49,090 nt of DNA from Sphingomonas phyllosphaerae (GTDB lineage: Bacteria; Pseudomonadota; Alphaproteobacteria; Sphingomonadales; Sphingomonadaceae). The position numbers were made by a program, and so were the translations under genes. The notes beneath the pieces were generated by a model. The model was not told the origin of the DNA. It ran no database searches and saw nothing but the letters and a program-made list of their open reading frames with translations. The stretch is from positions 1 through 49,090 of the forward strand of contig NZ_JAPYKH010000025.1 in the NCBI RefSeq assembly GCF_029623345.1, in the 5' to 3' direction. This document shows, one piece after another, positions 41,930-49,090 of this stretch (its first letter is position 1; every line of letters starts with the position of its first letter).

Positions 41930-44161
41930 ATGACCGCCATCACGCCCGAGATCGTCGCCGAGCACGGCCTGTCCCCCGATGAATATGAGCGCGTGCTCAA
42001 CGCGCTGGGCCGCGAGCCCAATCTCGTCGAGCTCGGTATCTTCTCGGTGATGTGGTCGGAGCATTGCAGCTACAAGTCGAGCCGCATCCACCTCAAGAAG
42101 CTGCCCACCGAAGGTCCGCAGGTGATCTGCGGCCCGGGCGAGAATGCCGGCGTGGTCGACATCGGCCCAGGTCCAGATGGTCGGGGCCAGGCGGTCATCT
42201 TCAAGATGGAGAGCCATAACCACCCGTCGTACATCGAACCCTATCAGGGCGCCGCGACGGGCGTGGGCGGGATCCTGCGCGACGTCTTCACCATGGGCGC
42301 GCGCCCGGTGGCGAACCTCAACGCTTTGCGCTTCGGCCGGCCCGATCATCCCAAGATGCGCCACCTGATCTCGGGCGTGGTCCACGGCATCGGCGGCTAC
42401 GGCAATTGCGTCGGCGTGCCGACGGTCGGCGGCGAAGTGAACTTCCACCCCGCCTATGACGGCAACATCCTCGTCAACGCGATGACCGTGGGCGTCGCCG
42501 ACACCGACAAGATCTTCTACTCGGCCGCCTCCGGCGTGGGCAATTCGATCGTGTACGTCGGCAGCAAGACCGGGCGCGACGGCATCCACGGCGCGACCAT
42601 GGCCTCGGCCGACTTCGGCGAGAATTCCGACGAGAAGCGCCCCACCGTCCAGGTCGGCGATCCCTTTACCGAGAAGCTGCTGATCGAGGCCTGCCTCGAG
42701 CTGATGGCGTCGGACGCGATCGTCGCGATCCAGGACATGGGCGCGGCGGGGCTCACCTCCTCCTCGGTCGAGATGGCGAGCAAGGGCGGCGTCGGCATCG
42801 AGCTGGTGATGGACGATGTGCCCCAGCGCGAGACCGGCATGACGCCGTACGAGATGATGCTCTCCGAGTCGCAGGAGCGCATGCTGATGGTGCTCAAGCC
42901 CGGCCGCGAGGATTTCGCGCGCGCGATCTTCGAGAAATGGGAGCTCGACTTCGCGGTGATCGGCCATGTCACCGACACCGGGCGGATGGTGCTGAAGTGG
43001 CAGGGCGAGACCGTGTGCGACATCCCGCTCGCCCCGCTCGCCGACGACGCGCCGCTGTACGACCGCCCGCACGTGCCCACCCCGCCCGCCAAGGCGCTGG
43101 TCAACATTCCCGACTGCAAGGATCCCGCGGCCGACCTGCTCGCGCTGATGGGCTCGCCCGACATCGCCAGCCGGCGCTGGATCTGGGAGCAATATGATCA
43201 CATGGTCGGCGCCGACACGGTGCAGCGCCCGGGCGGCGACGCCGCGGTGGTGCGCGTCCACGGCACCGACAAGGCGCTGGCGATGACGACCGATTGCACC
43301 CCGCGCTACTGCTTCGCCGACCCGGTCGAGGGCGGCAAGCAGGCGGTCGCCGAGGCGTGGCGTAATCTCACTGCGGTGGGCGCGACCCCGCTGGCGATCA
43401 CCAACTGCCTCAACTTCGCCAACCCGCAGCGCCCGGAGATCATGGGGCAGATCACCGGCTGCCTCGACGGCATGGCGCAGGCGTGCCGCGCGCTCGACTT
43501 CCCGATCGTGAGCGGCAATGTCAGCCTCTACAACGAGAGCAAGGCCACGGGTGGTGGCTCCGCGATCCTGCCGACTCCCGCGATCGGGGGCGTCGGGCTG
43601 CTCAAGGACTGGCAGAAGAGCGCGACGATCGCGTTCAAGCAGACCGGCGACGTCATCGTCGTGGTCGGCACGCGTCGTGGCGATCTCGGCCAGTCGCTGT
43701 GGTTGCGCGAGCTGCACGGGCGCGAGGAAGGGCCGCCACCGCGCGTCGACCTGGAGGCGGAGCGCCGCACCGGCGACTTCATTCGCGCGCAGATCGACGC
43801 GGAGCATCTCGGCGCAGTCCACGACGTCGCCGACGGCGGCATCGCGGTGGCGATCGCGGAGATGGCGCTGGCGGGCAACATCGGCGCGATGATCGACCGT
43901 GCGCTGCCGTTCGAGACCGCCGCCGCGCTCTTCGCCGAGGAGCAGGGCGTCTATGTCGTGACGGTGCACGATCATGCGTTGCTCGACTTCCTCCAGGCCG
44001 CCCTTGACAGCGGCGTCGAGGCCGAGCCGCTCGGCCGCACGATCGGCACGCGCGTGATCTTCGAGATGCGCGACGGCGATTATTGCGTGCCGCTCGATCA
44101 GCTGCGCGCGGCGCACGAGGGCTTCTTCCCCAAGCTGATGGCAGGCGAAGCCGCGATCTGA
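41930..44161 (+). CDS. purL: Phosphoribosylformylglycinamidine synthase subunit PurL
   Basis: Purine biosynthesis step four, FGAR to FGAM. The 743-aa product is the small PurL type that works with PurQ and PurS, not the 1300-aa fused enzyme. Key motifs: VMWSEHCSYKSSRIHLKKLP, MESHNHPSYIEPYQGAATGV, MGAAGLTSSSVEMASKGGVG and MTTDCTPRYCFADPVEGGKQ. It ends VFAEEQGVYVVTV-like and FFPKLMAGEAAI. It is not near purQ/purS in this window. ATG 41930 is the only well placed start. Confidence 0.97.
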   Translation: MTAITPEIVAEHGLSPDEYERVLNALGREPNLVELGIFSVMWSEHCSYKSSRIHLKKLPTEGPQVICGPGENAGVVDIGPGPDGRGQAVIFKMESHNHPSYIEPYQGAATGVGGILRDVFTMGARPVANLNALRFGRPDHPKMRHLISGVVHGIGGYGNCVGVPTVGGEVNFHPAYDGNILVNAMTVGVADTDKIFYSAASGVGNSIVYVGSKTGRDGIHGATMASADFGENSDEKRPTVQVGDPFTEKLLIEACLELMASDAIVAIQDMGAAGLTSSSVEMASKGGVGIELVMDDVPQRETGMTPYEMMLSESQERMLMVLKPGREDFARAIFEKWELDFAVIGHVTDTGRMVLKWQGETVCDIPLAPLADDAPLYDRPHVPTPPAKALVNIPDCKDPAADLLALMGSPDIASRRWIWEQYDHMVGADTVQRPGGDAAVVRVHGTDKALAMTTDCTPRYCFADPVEGGKQAVAEAWRNLTAVGATPLAITNCLNFANPQRPEIMGQITGCLDGMAQACRALDFPIVSGNVSLYNESKATGGGSAILPTPAIGGVGLLKDWQKSATIAFKQTGDVIVVVGTRRGDLGQSLWLRELHGREEGPPPRVDLEAERRTGDFIRAQIDAEHLGAVHDVADGGIAVAIAEMALAGNIGAMIDRALPFETAAALFAEEQGVYVVTVHDHALLDFLQAALDSGVEAEPLGRTIGTRVIFEMRDGDYCVPLDQLRAAHEGFFPKLMAGEAAI

Positions 44162-44177
44162 TGGCAATGGCTCATCT

Positions 44178-44305
44178 CCTCCCCGCTCGCGGGGAGGGAT
44201 ACCCGCGCCAGGCTGGCGGAGCGGTGCTTCGGCAAAAGCTGCGCTGAGGGGGGAGCCCCTCCACCGGCCTACGGCCGGCGGTTGCCCTCCCCGCTAGCGG
44301 GAGGA
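44178..44305. repeat. GC-rich stem-loop repeats after purL
   Basis: CCTCCCCGC-TC-GCGGGGAGG (44178-44197) is a perfect 9-bp stem close to the purL stop. A second copy of the type CCTCCCCGCTAGCGGGAGG lies near 44286-44304, and CCGGCCTACGGCCGG sits between them. It resembles the CCTCCCC family at 48880. It could also terminate purL. No gene is seen in 44162-44365. Confidence 0.6.
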
Positions 44306-44365
44306 CTGCCGACGTTTCACCCCAGCGTTGCCAGTCCCGCGTCGCGCGCCTAGCACGCGATCGCC

Positions 44366-45550
44366 ATGTCCGAAGCCAACCGCCTCGTCGCGCTCGATAT
44401 CCTGCGCGGCGTCGCGGTGCTGGGGATCACCATCGCCAACCTCCCCGGCTTCGCGCTACCGCAGGCGGCCTATTTCTCCCCGCTCGCCGCGGGCGGCACC
44501 GGAGCCGCCGACCTTACCGCCTGGGCGCTCACCTTCGTGTTCGTCGAGGGCAAGATGCGCGGGCTGTTCGCGGCGCTGTTCGGCGCTTCGCTGCTTCTCG
44601 TGGTGGAACGTGCCGACGCGGCGGGGCAGAATGGCGCCGCGATCCACCTGCGCCGCATGGGCGTGCTCTACTTGATCGGAACGGCGCATCTGTACCTGCT
44701 GTGGTACGGCGACATCCTCCATCATTACGCCTTGGTCGGCGTCGCCGCGCTGCTGTTCGTCCACGCACCGACCCGGATCCTGCTGCTCGCCGCCGCGGCC
44801 GCGCTGTTGGTGGCGACGATCGGCGGGGTCGGACTGGTCCACGCCGCCGCGCTGCCCGCCTCGCACACCGCGCTCGAGCAGAGCTTCGGTCGTCCGCCCG
44901 CGCCGCTGTTGGCGGGCGAGATCGCCGCGCTGCGCGGGTCGCTGGCGGACGGTATCGCGTGGCGCTGGCGGCACGACGCCGGCGCGCTCGGCGGGTTGCT
45001 CGCCAACGGACCGGAAACGCTCGGCTACATGCTGCTCGGCATGGCGGCCTATCGCAGCGGCTTCGCCGCCGGCGCCTGGCCGCGCCGCCGCTATGTCGCC
45101 ATCGCGGTGCTGACGCTGCCGCTCGGGCTCGCGGCCGAGCTGGCACTCGCGCGCTACAGCACCTCGCACGGCTTCGCGCTCGAGGCGGTGCTCACCGGCT
45201 CCTTCGCGCTCGGCCCGCTGATCCATGCCCCGATGGTCGCGGGCTATGCCGCGCTGCTGCTCTGCGGCCTCCCGGGAACGCGCGCGGGCGAGCGGCTCGC
45301 CGCATTGGGGCGCAGCGCGTTGAGCAACTACCTGCTGTCGAGCCTCGTGCTCGCCGCGGTTTTCTACGGCTGGGGGCTGGGGCAGTTCGCGCGCTGGGGT
45401 CGGGCCGATGCCTATGCGCTGTTGCCACCGCTCTGGGCGCTGCTGCTGCTATGGGCGCCCCTTTGGCTTGCTCGCTTCCGTTACGGACCGGCGGAATGGC
45501 TGTGGCGATCGGTCACGCGCGGCTGCGCGCAGCCGCTTCGCCGCGGGTAA
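44366..45550 (+). CDS. DUF418-family membrane protein (YeiB-like)
   Basis: A 394-aa polytopic membrane protein with about ten helices. It begins RLVALDILRGVAVLGITIAN, the DUF418/DUF1624 opening. FVEGKMRGLFAALFGASLLL, RRMGVLYLIGTAHLYLLWYG and GRSALSNYLLSSLVLAAVFY match the family's conserved blocks. Related proteins are seen with acyltransferases, but the function is not established. It is transcribed alone. Confidence 0.9.
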   Translation: MSEANRLVALDILRGVAVLGITIANLPGFALPQAAYFSPLAAGGTGAADLTAWALTFVFVEGKMRGLFAALFGASLLLVVERADAAGQNGAAIHLRRMGVLYLIGTAHLYLLWYGDILHHYALVGVAALLFVHAPTRILLLAAAAALLVATIGGVGLVHAAALPASHTALEQSFGRPPAPLLAGEIAALRGSLADGIAWRWRHDAGALGGLLANGPETLGYMLLGMAAYRSGFAAGAWPRRRYVAIAVLTLPLGLAAELALARYSTSHGFALEAVLTGSFALGPLIHAPMVAGYAALLLCGLPGTRAGERLAALGRSALSNYLLSSLVLAAVFYGWGLGQFARWGRADAYALLPPLWALLLLWAPLWLARFRYGPAEWLWRSVTRGCAQPLRRG

Positions 45551-45573
45551 ATGCGAACGCGTCTCATTTCGCT

Positions 45574-45588
45574 TGCGAGCGGTTCGCA
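45574..45588 (+). promoter_or_regulatory. Fur-like inverted repeat upstream of bfd
   Basis: TGCGA-GCGGT-TCGCA is a 5-5-5 inverted repeat 38 bp before the bfd ATG. TGCGAA-containing repeats are typical of alphaproteobacterial Fur sites. A further TGCGAACG lies at 45552. Confidence 0.45.
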
Positions 45589-45626
45589 ACTCGGTTAGGC
45601 CGATTCGCAGCCGGGAAGGAGACCGC

Positions 45627-45797
45627 ATGGTCGTCTGCGTCTGCAATGCGATTAAGGAGTGCCAGGTGCGCGAGGCCGCGCGTTCTGGTGCTGCCACCCC
45701 CTGCCAAGCGTATCGCTGCCTCGGGCGCTCGCCGAAGTGTGGCCAATGTGTTCAATTCGCCCGAGCAATCATCGACGAGGAACGTGCGGCTGCGTAG
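45627..45797 (+). CDS. bfd: Bacterioferritin-associated ferredoxin
   Basis: A 56-aa [2Fe-2S] protein of the Bfd family that helps release iron from bacterioferritin. Cluster ligands sit at Cys4, Cys6, Cys38 and Cys41 (VCVCNAIKE and PKCGQC). ATG 45627 follows GGGAAGGAG at the right distance. It lies 100 bp upstream of the bacterioferritin gene, its expected partner. Confidence 0.94.
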   Translation: MVVCVCNAIKECQVREAARSGAATPCQAYRCLGRSPKCGQCVQFARAIIDEERAAA

Positions 45798-45897
45798 CGG
45801 TCGCAGCAAGTAGTCACTGAAGCGCGAAGGACTTTCAGCTTTCCTCTCGCCCCATTCGGGGCTATTCGCCGTGCCATTCCGGATGGTGGAGACTGGC

Positions 45898-46413
45898 ATG
45901 AAGGGCGATCCCAAGGTCATCGAGTTCCTCAACGATTCGTTGAAGAATGAGCTGACCGCGATCAATCAGTATTGGCTGCATTACCGCCTGTTCGATCATT
46001 GGGGCGTCTACAAGCTCGCGGCGTTCGAGCGCCACGAATCAATCGACGAGATGAAGCACGCCGACTGGCTGGCGGAGCGCATTCTGTTTCTCGACGGTTT
46101 ACCCAACTTCCAGCTGCTCGGTCGTCTGCGGATCGGCGAGACGGTGGAGGAGGCGCTTAAGGCCGATCTCGCGATGGAGATCGAGGCGGTGGCGCAGCTC
46201 AAGGCGGCAATCGCTTATTGCGAGGAGGTCAAGGACTTCGTCAGCCGTGAGCTGTTCGCCAACATCCTCGCCAGCGAGGAAGAGCATGTCGACACGCTGG
46301 AGCGCCAGTTCGAGATGATCGAGCGGATGGGCATCCACAATTACATCCAGCTCAACTCGGTGAGCGAGCATGACAAGCCCGAAAGCGGTGCGGCACCTTA
46401 CCTGAAGGGGTGA
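45898..46413 (+). CDS. bfr: Bacterioferritin
   Basis: A 171-aa haem-containing iron-storage protein. The ferroxidase site is complete: Glu18, Glu51, His54 (IDEMKHADWLAERILFLDG), then Glu94, Glu127 and His130 (ILASEEEHVDTLE). Met52 is the haem ligand. The start at ATG 45898 agrees with the canonical numbering of the family, with a GGTGGAGA site upstream; an ATG at 45871 is in frame but does not fit. It forms a bfd-bfr pair. Confidence 0.97.
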   Translation: MKGDPKVIEFLNDSLKNELTAINQYWLHYRLFDHWGVYKLAAFERHESIDEMKHADWLAERILFLDGLPNFQLLGRLRIGETVEEALKADLAMEIEAVAQLKAAIAYCEEVKDFVSRELFANILASEEEHVDTLERQFEMIERMGIHNYIQLNSVSEHDKPESGAAPYLKG

Positions 46414-46499
46414 GCGCATCTCGCCCAAGCTTCGGGTTCTGAGATCGATCTTGGCGACCTTGAAGCGGCGCTGGCTCCCGGTCAGCAAGGCCGTGGCAG

Positions 46500-46957
46500 G
46501 TGGCTCGCGTCGGTGAGCTGGCGCTCAACGCGGCCGTGGAGGCGGCACGAGCGGGTGAGCACGGTCGCGGGTTCGCCATGGTCGCGGCCGAGGTTCGTAA
46601 CCTGGCCGAGGATCACGTACTGCCGCGATTGCGATCGGCCTGCTGTCGCACGAGACGGTCACGACCGCGAACGACGCCGGCGCCATGCTGTCGACGCTGA
46701 TGCCTGACATCGGCCGCACCGCCGAACTGGTCGATCAGATCACCGCGGCGTGCCGCGAACAGGATGTCGGGACCGGCCAGATCAACCAGGCGATCGGGCG
46801 GTTGGACGATGCCGCGCAACAGACCGCCACCGGATCGGAGCAGATCGCCGCGACGTCGCACGCGCTGCTCCGCCGAACCGAGCAGTTGCACGCCGCGATC
46901 GCCTTCTTCAGGGCCACGCCAAGCGATCGAGACCGCCGCGCGGTGAGCACCGGCTGA
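46500..46957 (+). pseudogene. Decayed methyl-accepting chemotaxis protein (signalling tip only)
   Basis: Only the hairpin end and C-terminal methylation helix of a chemoreceptor remain. The first part reads ELALNAAVEAARAGEHGRGF then AMVAAEVRNLAE, the universal MCP tip. The reading frame then breaks at 46610-46611, where one base is missing. In the shifted frame the sequence goes on with TAAIAIGLLSHETVTTANDA and LVDQITAACREQDVGTGQIN. No N-terminal sensor, membrane helices or HAMP domain exist upstream; the bacterioferritin gene ends 87 bp before. It is the only chemoreceptor sequence in the window. Confidence 0.8.
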
Positions 46958-46993
46958 TCGCGATATGCCGCGCAGCGACGCCCCCCGTCCGCT

Positions 46994-47413
46994 TTACGCC
47001 ACGCGGCGCCCGAAGCCGCCCGGCCGCCGCACGGCGGCGGGCGCCGAGCCCTCGCCCTCGCCTTCCAGCACGGCAAGCGTGCGCAGGAACAGCGGGCGCA
47101 GCGCCACCACGTCCTCGATCGCATCCTGCGGGGACTCATGGTGTTCGACACAGGCGCGCGCGTGATCCTCGATCTTCTCGGCGAGCGCGGCGAGCACGTT
47201 GGCACCGAACTGGCTCGCCTCGCCCTTGAGTGTGTGCGCGGGGATCACCAGCGCGGCGGCATGGCCCTTGCGCATCGCGTCCTCGAGCGCGCTCAGCGAC
47301 TTGATGCCATCCTCGCGGAAATAGCCAAGGATGCGCGCGAAACCAGTCCCCAGCTCGGCGCGCGCGCGGCCCAGCGCTATCCGGTCCACCAGTGTCACCG
47401 CTTCATCCACCAC
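46994..47413 (-). CDS. Histidine phosphotransfer (Hpt) domain protein
   Basis: A 139-aa single Hpt domain: FARILGYFREDGIKSLSALE, then His60 in VIPAHTLKGEASQFGANVLA, then AALAEKIEDHARA. The region C-terminal to the domain (residues 95-139) is Pro/Ala-rich and unassigned. The start is GTG 47413, with AGGAG seven bases before; GTG 47410 is the alternative. It may serve the CheA relay or another phosphorelay. It is convergent with the decayed chemoreceptor and lies 68 bp downstream of der. Confidence 0.88.
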   Translation of the reverse strand: MVDEAVTLVDRIALGRARAELGTGFARILGYFREDGIKSLSALEDAMRKGHAAALVIPAHTLKGEASQFGANVLAALAEKIEDHARACVEHHESPQDAIEDVVALRPLFLRTLAVLEGEGEGSAPAAVRRPGGFGRRVA

Positions 47414-47481
47414 GCGCCGGCTCCTTGTTTGCGCACAAGCACTTAGCGCCCGAGAGGTAAAGAGGAGGTAAGCGCCTCGGC

Positions 47482-48846
47482 TCAGCTGCCGCCGAACGGA
47501 TTTTTGGGCGCACGCAGCATCAGCCGCACCGGCACCGCGCCGAAGCCGAGCTCGCGCCGAATCCCGTTGATGAGATAGCGCTGGTAGCTCATCGGCAGCT
47601 CGTCGACGCGCGTGCCGAACAGCACGAAGCCCGGCGGCCGCGTCTTCGCCTGCGTGAGATAGCGCAGCTTGATGCGCTTGCCACCCGGCGCAGGCGGCGG
47701 ATTGGCCTCGATCGCACGCTCGAACCAGCGGTTGAGCTCGCCGGTGCCGACGCGGCGCGACCACGCCTCGCGGGTGGCGAACGCCGCGCCGATCAGCTGG
47801 TCGATCCCCTTGCCCGTCGCGGCCGAGACCGCGAGCAGCGGCACGCCACGCACCTGCGCGAGCCCCTCATCAAGCGCGGTGCGGACGCCGTTGAAGAGCT
47901 TGGAGGGGTCCTCGGCCACGTCCCATTTGTTGAGCGCGATCACCAGCGCGCGCCCCTCTTCCAGCACGCGGTTGGCGATGCGCAGGTCCTGTGATTCCAG
48001 CCCCAGCGTCGCGTCGAGCAGCAGCACCACGACCTCCGCGAAGTCGACCGCATGGAGCGCGTCGGCTACCGACAGCTTCTCCAGCTTGTCCTGCACCTTG
48101 GCGCGCTTGCGCATGCCCGCGGTGTCGATTAGGCGGACATCGCGCGGGCCGTCGGGGCCACTCCACACCCAGTCGATCGCGATCGAGTCGCGCGTGATCC
48201 CCGCCTCCGGACCGGTGATCATCCGGTCCTCGCCGAGGATGCGATTGACCAGGGTCGACTTGCCCGCGTTCGGGCGGCCGACGATGGCGAGCTTGAGCGG
48301 CGCGTCCGGGCTCTCGTCCTCCTCCGCCCCCTCCTCTGCCTCGAGCGCCTCGAGGTGAGGCCGCAGCGCTTCGAACAGGTCGGCGACACCCTCGCCATGC
48401 TCGGCGGAGAACTGGACCGCGTCACCGAAGCCGAGCGACAGCGCCTCGATCAACCCAGCCTCGGCGGCGCGCCCCTCGGCTTTGTTGCCGACCAGCACGA
48501 TCGGGGTGGAGGCGCCGCGCAGCCAGCGTGCGATCTCCTCGTCCAGCGGCACGATCCCAGCGCGGGCGTCGATCATGAACAGCGCGACATCGGCGCTGTC
48601 GACCGCGGCCTGAGTCTGTCGGCGCATGCGCCCGGGCAGCGTCTCCGGATCCTCGTCCTCGTAGCCGGCGGTGTCGATCAAGCGGAAGTCGAGCCCGAGC
48701 AGGTGCGCGTCGCCCTCGCGGCGGTCGCGCGTCACGCCGGGACGGTCGTCCACCAGCGCCAGCTTCTTGCCGACGAGACGGTTGAACAGCGTCGATTTGC
48801 CGACATTGGGACGGCCGACGATCGCGACGGTGGGGAGACGGGACAT
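47482..48846 (-). CDS. der: Ribosome biogenesis GTPase Der (EngA)
   Basis: A 454-aa double-GTPase needed for 50S assembly. GTPase 1 has GRPNVGKSTLFN (11-22), LIDTAGYEDED and NKAE. GTPase 2 has GRPNAGKSTLVN, LIDTAGMRKRAK and NKWD. The KH-like C-terminal domain (IKLRYLTQAKTRPPGFVLFG then LINGIRRELGF) closes the protein. The two GTPase domains are joined by an acidic linker (EAEEGAEEDESPD). ATG 48846 is the start. Confidence 0.97.
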   Translation of the reverse strand: MSRLPTVAIVGRPNVGKSTLFNRLVGKKLALVDDRPGVTRDRREGDAHLLGLDFRLIDTAGYEDEDPETLPGRMRRQTQAAVDSADVALFMIDARAGIVPLDEEIARWLRGASTPIVLVGNKAEGRAAEAGLIEALSLGFGDAVQFSAEHGEGVADLFEALRPHLEALEAEEGAEEDESPDAPLKLAIVGRPNAGKSTLVNRILGEDRMITGPEAGITRDSIAIDWVWSGPDGPRDVRLIDTAGMRKRAKVQDKLEKLSVADALHAVDFAEVVVLLLDATLGLESQDLRIANRVLEEGRALVIALNKWDVAEDPSKLFNGVRTALDEGLAQVRGVPLLAVSAATGKGIDQLIGAAFATREAWSRRVGTGELNRWFERAIEANPPPAPGGKRIKLRYLTQAKTRPPGFVLFGTRVDELPMSYQRYLINGIRRELGFGAVPVRLMLRAPKNPFGGS

Positions 48847-48856
48847 TTGCGTAAAC

Positions 48857-49048
48857 CTAAGCGCTTCGAGCGAGTGTGCCCCTCCCCTTCGGGGAGGGGG
48901 TGGGGTGGGGCCTTTCCTCGGGCGATGCGCTCGCGGCGACCGCGCCGTTGAGCCCCCAGCGATGCGGCCCGAGCGGCAGCAGATGCCCCGCGAGCACCAG
49001 CAGGATGCTCAGCGCGCGCCAGCCGTCGAGGATCGGAATGCGCTGCAT
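48857..49048 (-). pseudogene. Truncated acyltransferase 3-family gene, 5' end only
   Basis: ATG 49048 is preceded at seven bases by AGGGG. The first 40 residues, MQRIPILDGWRALSILLVLA then GHLLPLGPHRWGLNGAVAAS, match the first membrane helix of acyltransferase-3 proteins. After this the frame runs into repeat-encoded SPEERPHPTPSPKGRGTLAR and stops at 48857 after 63 codons. The usual ten helices are absent. It is an amputated gene, fused to intergenic repeat DNA just upstream of der. Confidence 0.7.
48880..48914. repeat. CCTCCCC/GGGGAGG intergenic repeat at the der 5' side
   Basis: CCCCTCCCC-TTC-GGGGAGGGG is a stem-loop followed by TGGGGTGGGGCC. It encodes the PHPTPSPKGRG string where it enters the acyltransferase remnant, and resembles the repeat at 44178. 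Confidence 0.65.
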
Positions 49049-49090
49049 CAATGGTCCCCTAGTCATTCGCCGCCATGCTTGGCCAGCGTC

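Noticed and set aside
41915..44167. 750-codon open frame antisense to purL
   Set aside because: No recognisable motif; purL on the other strand is complete and conserved.

Overview
The window is a GC-rich alphaproteobacterial chromosome segment, most likely from Sphingomonas or a close sphingomonad. Four things point there: a ChpT-type phosphotransferase, a ThiS-ThiG fusion, a RodZ-independent mreD-mrdA-rodA block, and many tight same-strand operons with 4-bp ATGA/GTGA overlaps. No phage, integrase, transposase, CRISPR array or resistance island was seen. It is mainly core chromosome, with small degraded genes and dispersed palindromic repeats between genes.

Layout. (a) 1-3.7 kb: mreD (cut by the window edge), mrdA/PBP2 and rodA for rod-shape peptidoglycan synthesis, then tRNA-Lys(CTT). 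(b) 3.9-5.6 kb: a charged DUF6481-like protein, a spermidine-synthase-like protein, and two small proteins. (c) 5.9-10.6 kb: a Mn-type superoxide dismutase and the phage-shock/envelope-stress locus. pspF is divergent from an operon that carries a -24/-12 sigma-54 promoter and two PspF-like inverted-repeat sites. The operon encodes a 43-aa exported peptide, PspA, PspB, PspC and four further small proteins with a membrane helix and coiled coil. These four share a PspB-like C-terminal motif. (d) 10.6-13.3 kb: SufE, a thioredoxin-like [2Fe-2S] ferredoxin, a J-domain protein, RNase P RNA and an AmpD-like amidase. (e) 13.3-21.8 kb, all minus strand: MPN/JAMM protease, ChpT, a TbpB-like lipoprotein, cheA-cheW, cheY, cheB-cheR and an EamA transporter.

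(f) 21.8-26 kb, plus strand: RluD, RpoH, an FAD amine oxidase and MtgA. (g) 26.1-30.2 kb: a frameshifted small membrane gene, ybaB-dnaX, and alanine dehydrogenase divergent from an Lrp-type regulator with a perfect 20-bp palindrome between them. (h) 30.5-34.2 kb, minus strand: HAD hydrolase, CoA-transferase A, acid phosphatase lipoprotein, CoA-transferase B and GST. The phosphatase gene splits the two CoA-transferase subunit genes. (i) 34.4-41.7 kb: a TPP-dependent enzyme, CsbD, ThiS-ThiG, then an aroQ-accB-accC-arsC-PLD series. (j) 41.9-49 kb: purL, a DUF418 membrane protein, bfd and bfr with a Fur-like box, a decayed chemoreceptor, an Hpt protein, der, and a 5' acyltransferase fragment that ends in repeat DNA.

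The most unusual feature is the expanded psp operon at 7.6-10.6 kb. Others worth attention are the ThiS-ThiG fusion, the split CoA-transferase operon, the REP-like palindromes (including a perfect 25-bp inverted pair) and three broken genes. All functional statements rest on motif recognition by eye; no database search was run.
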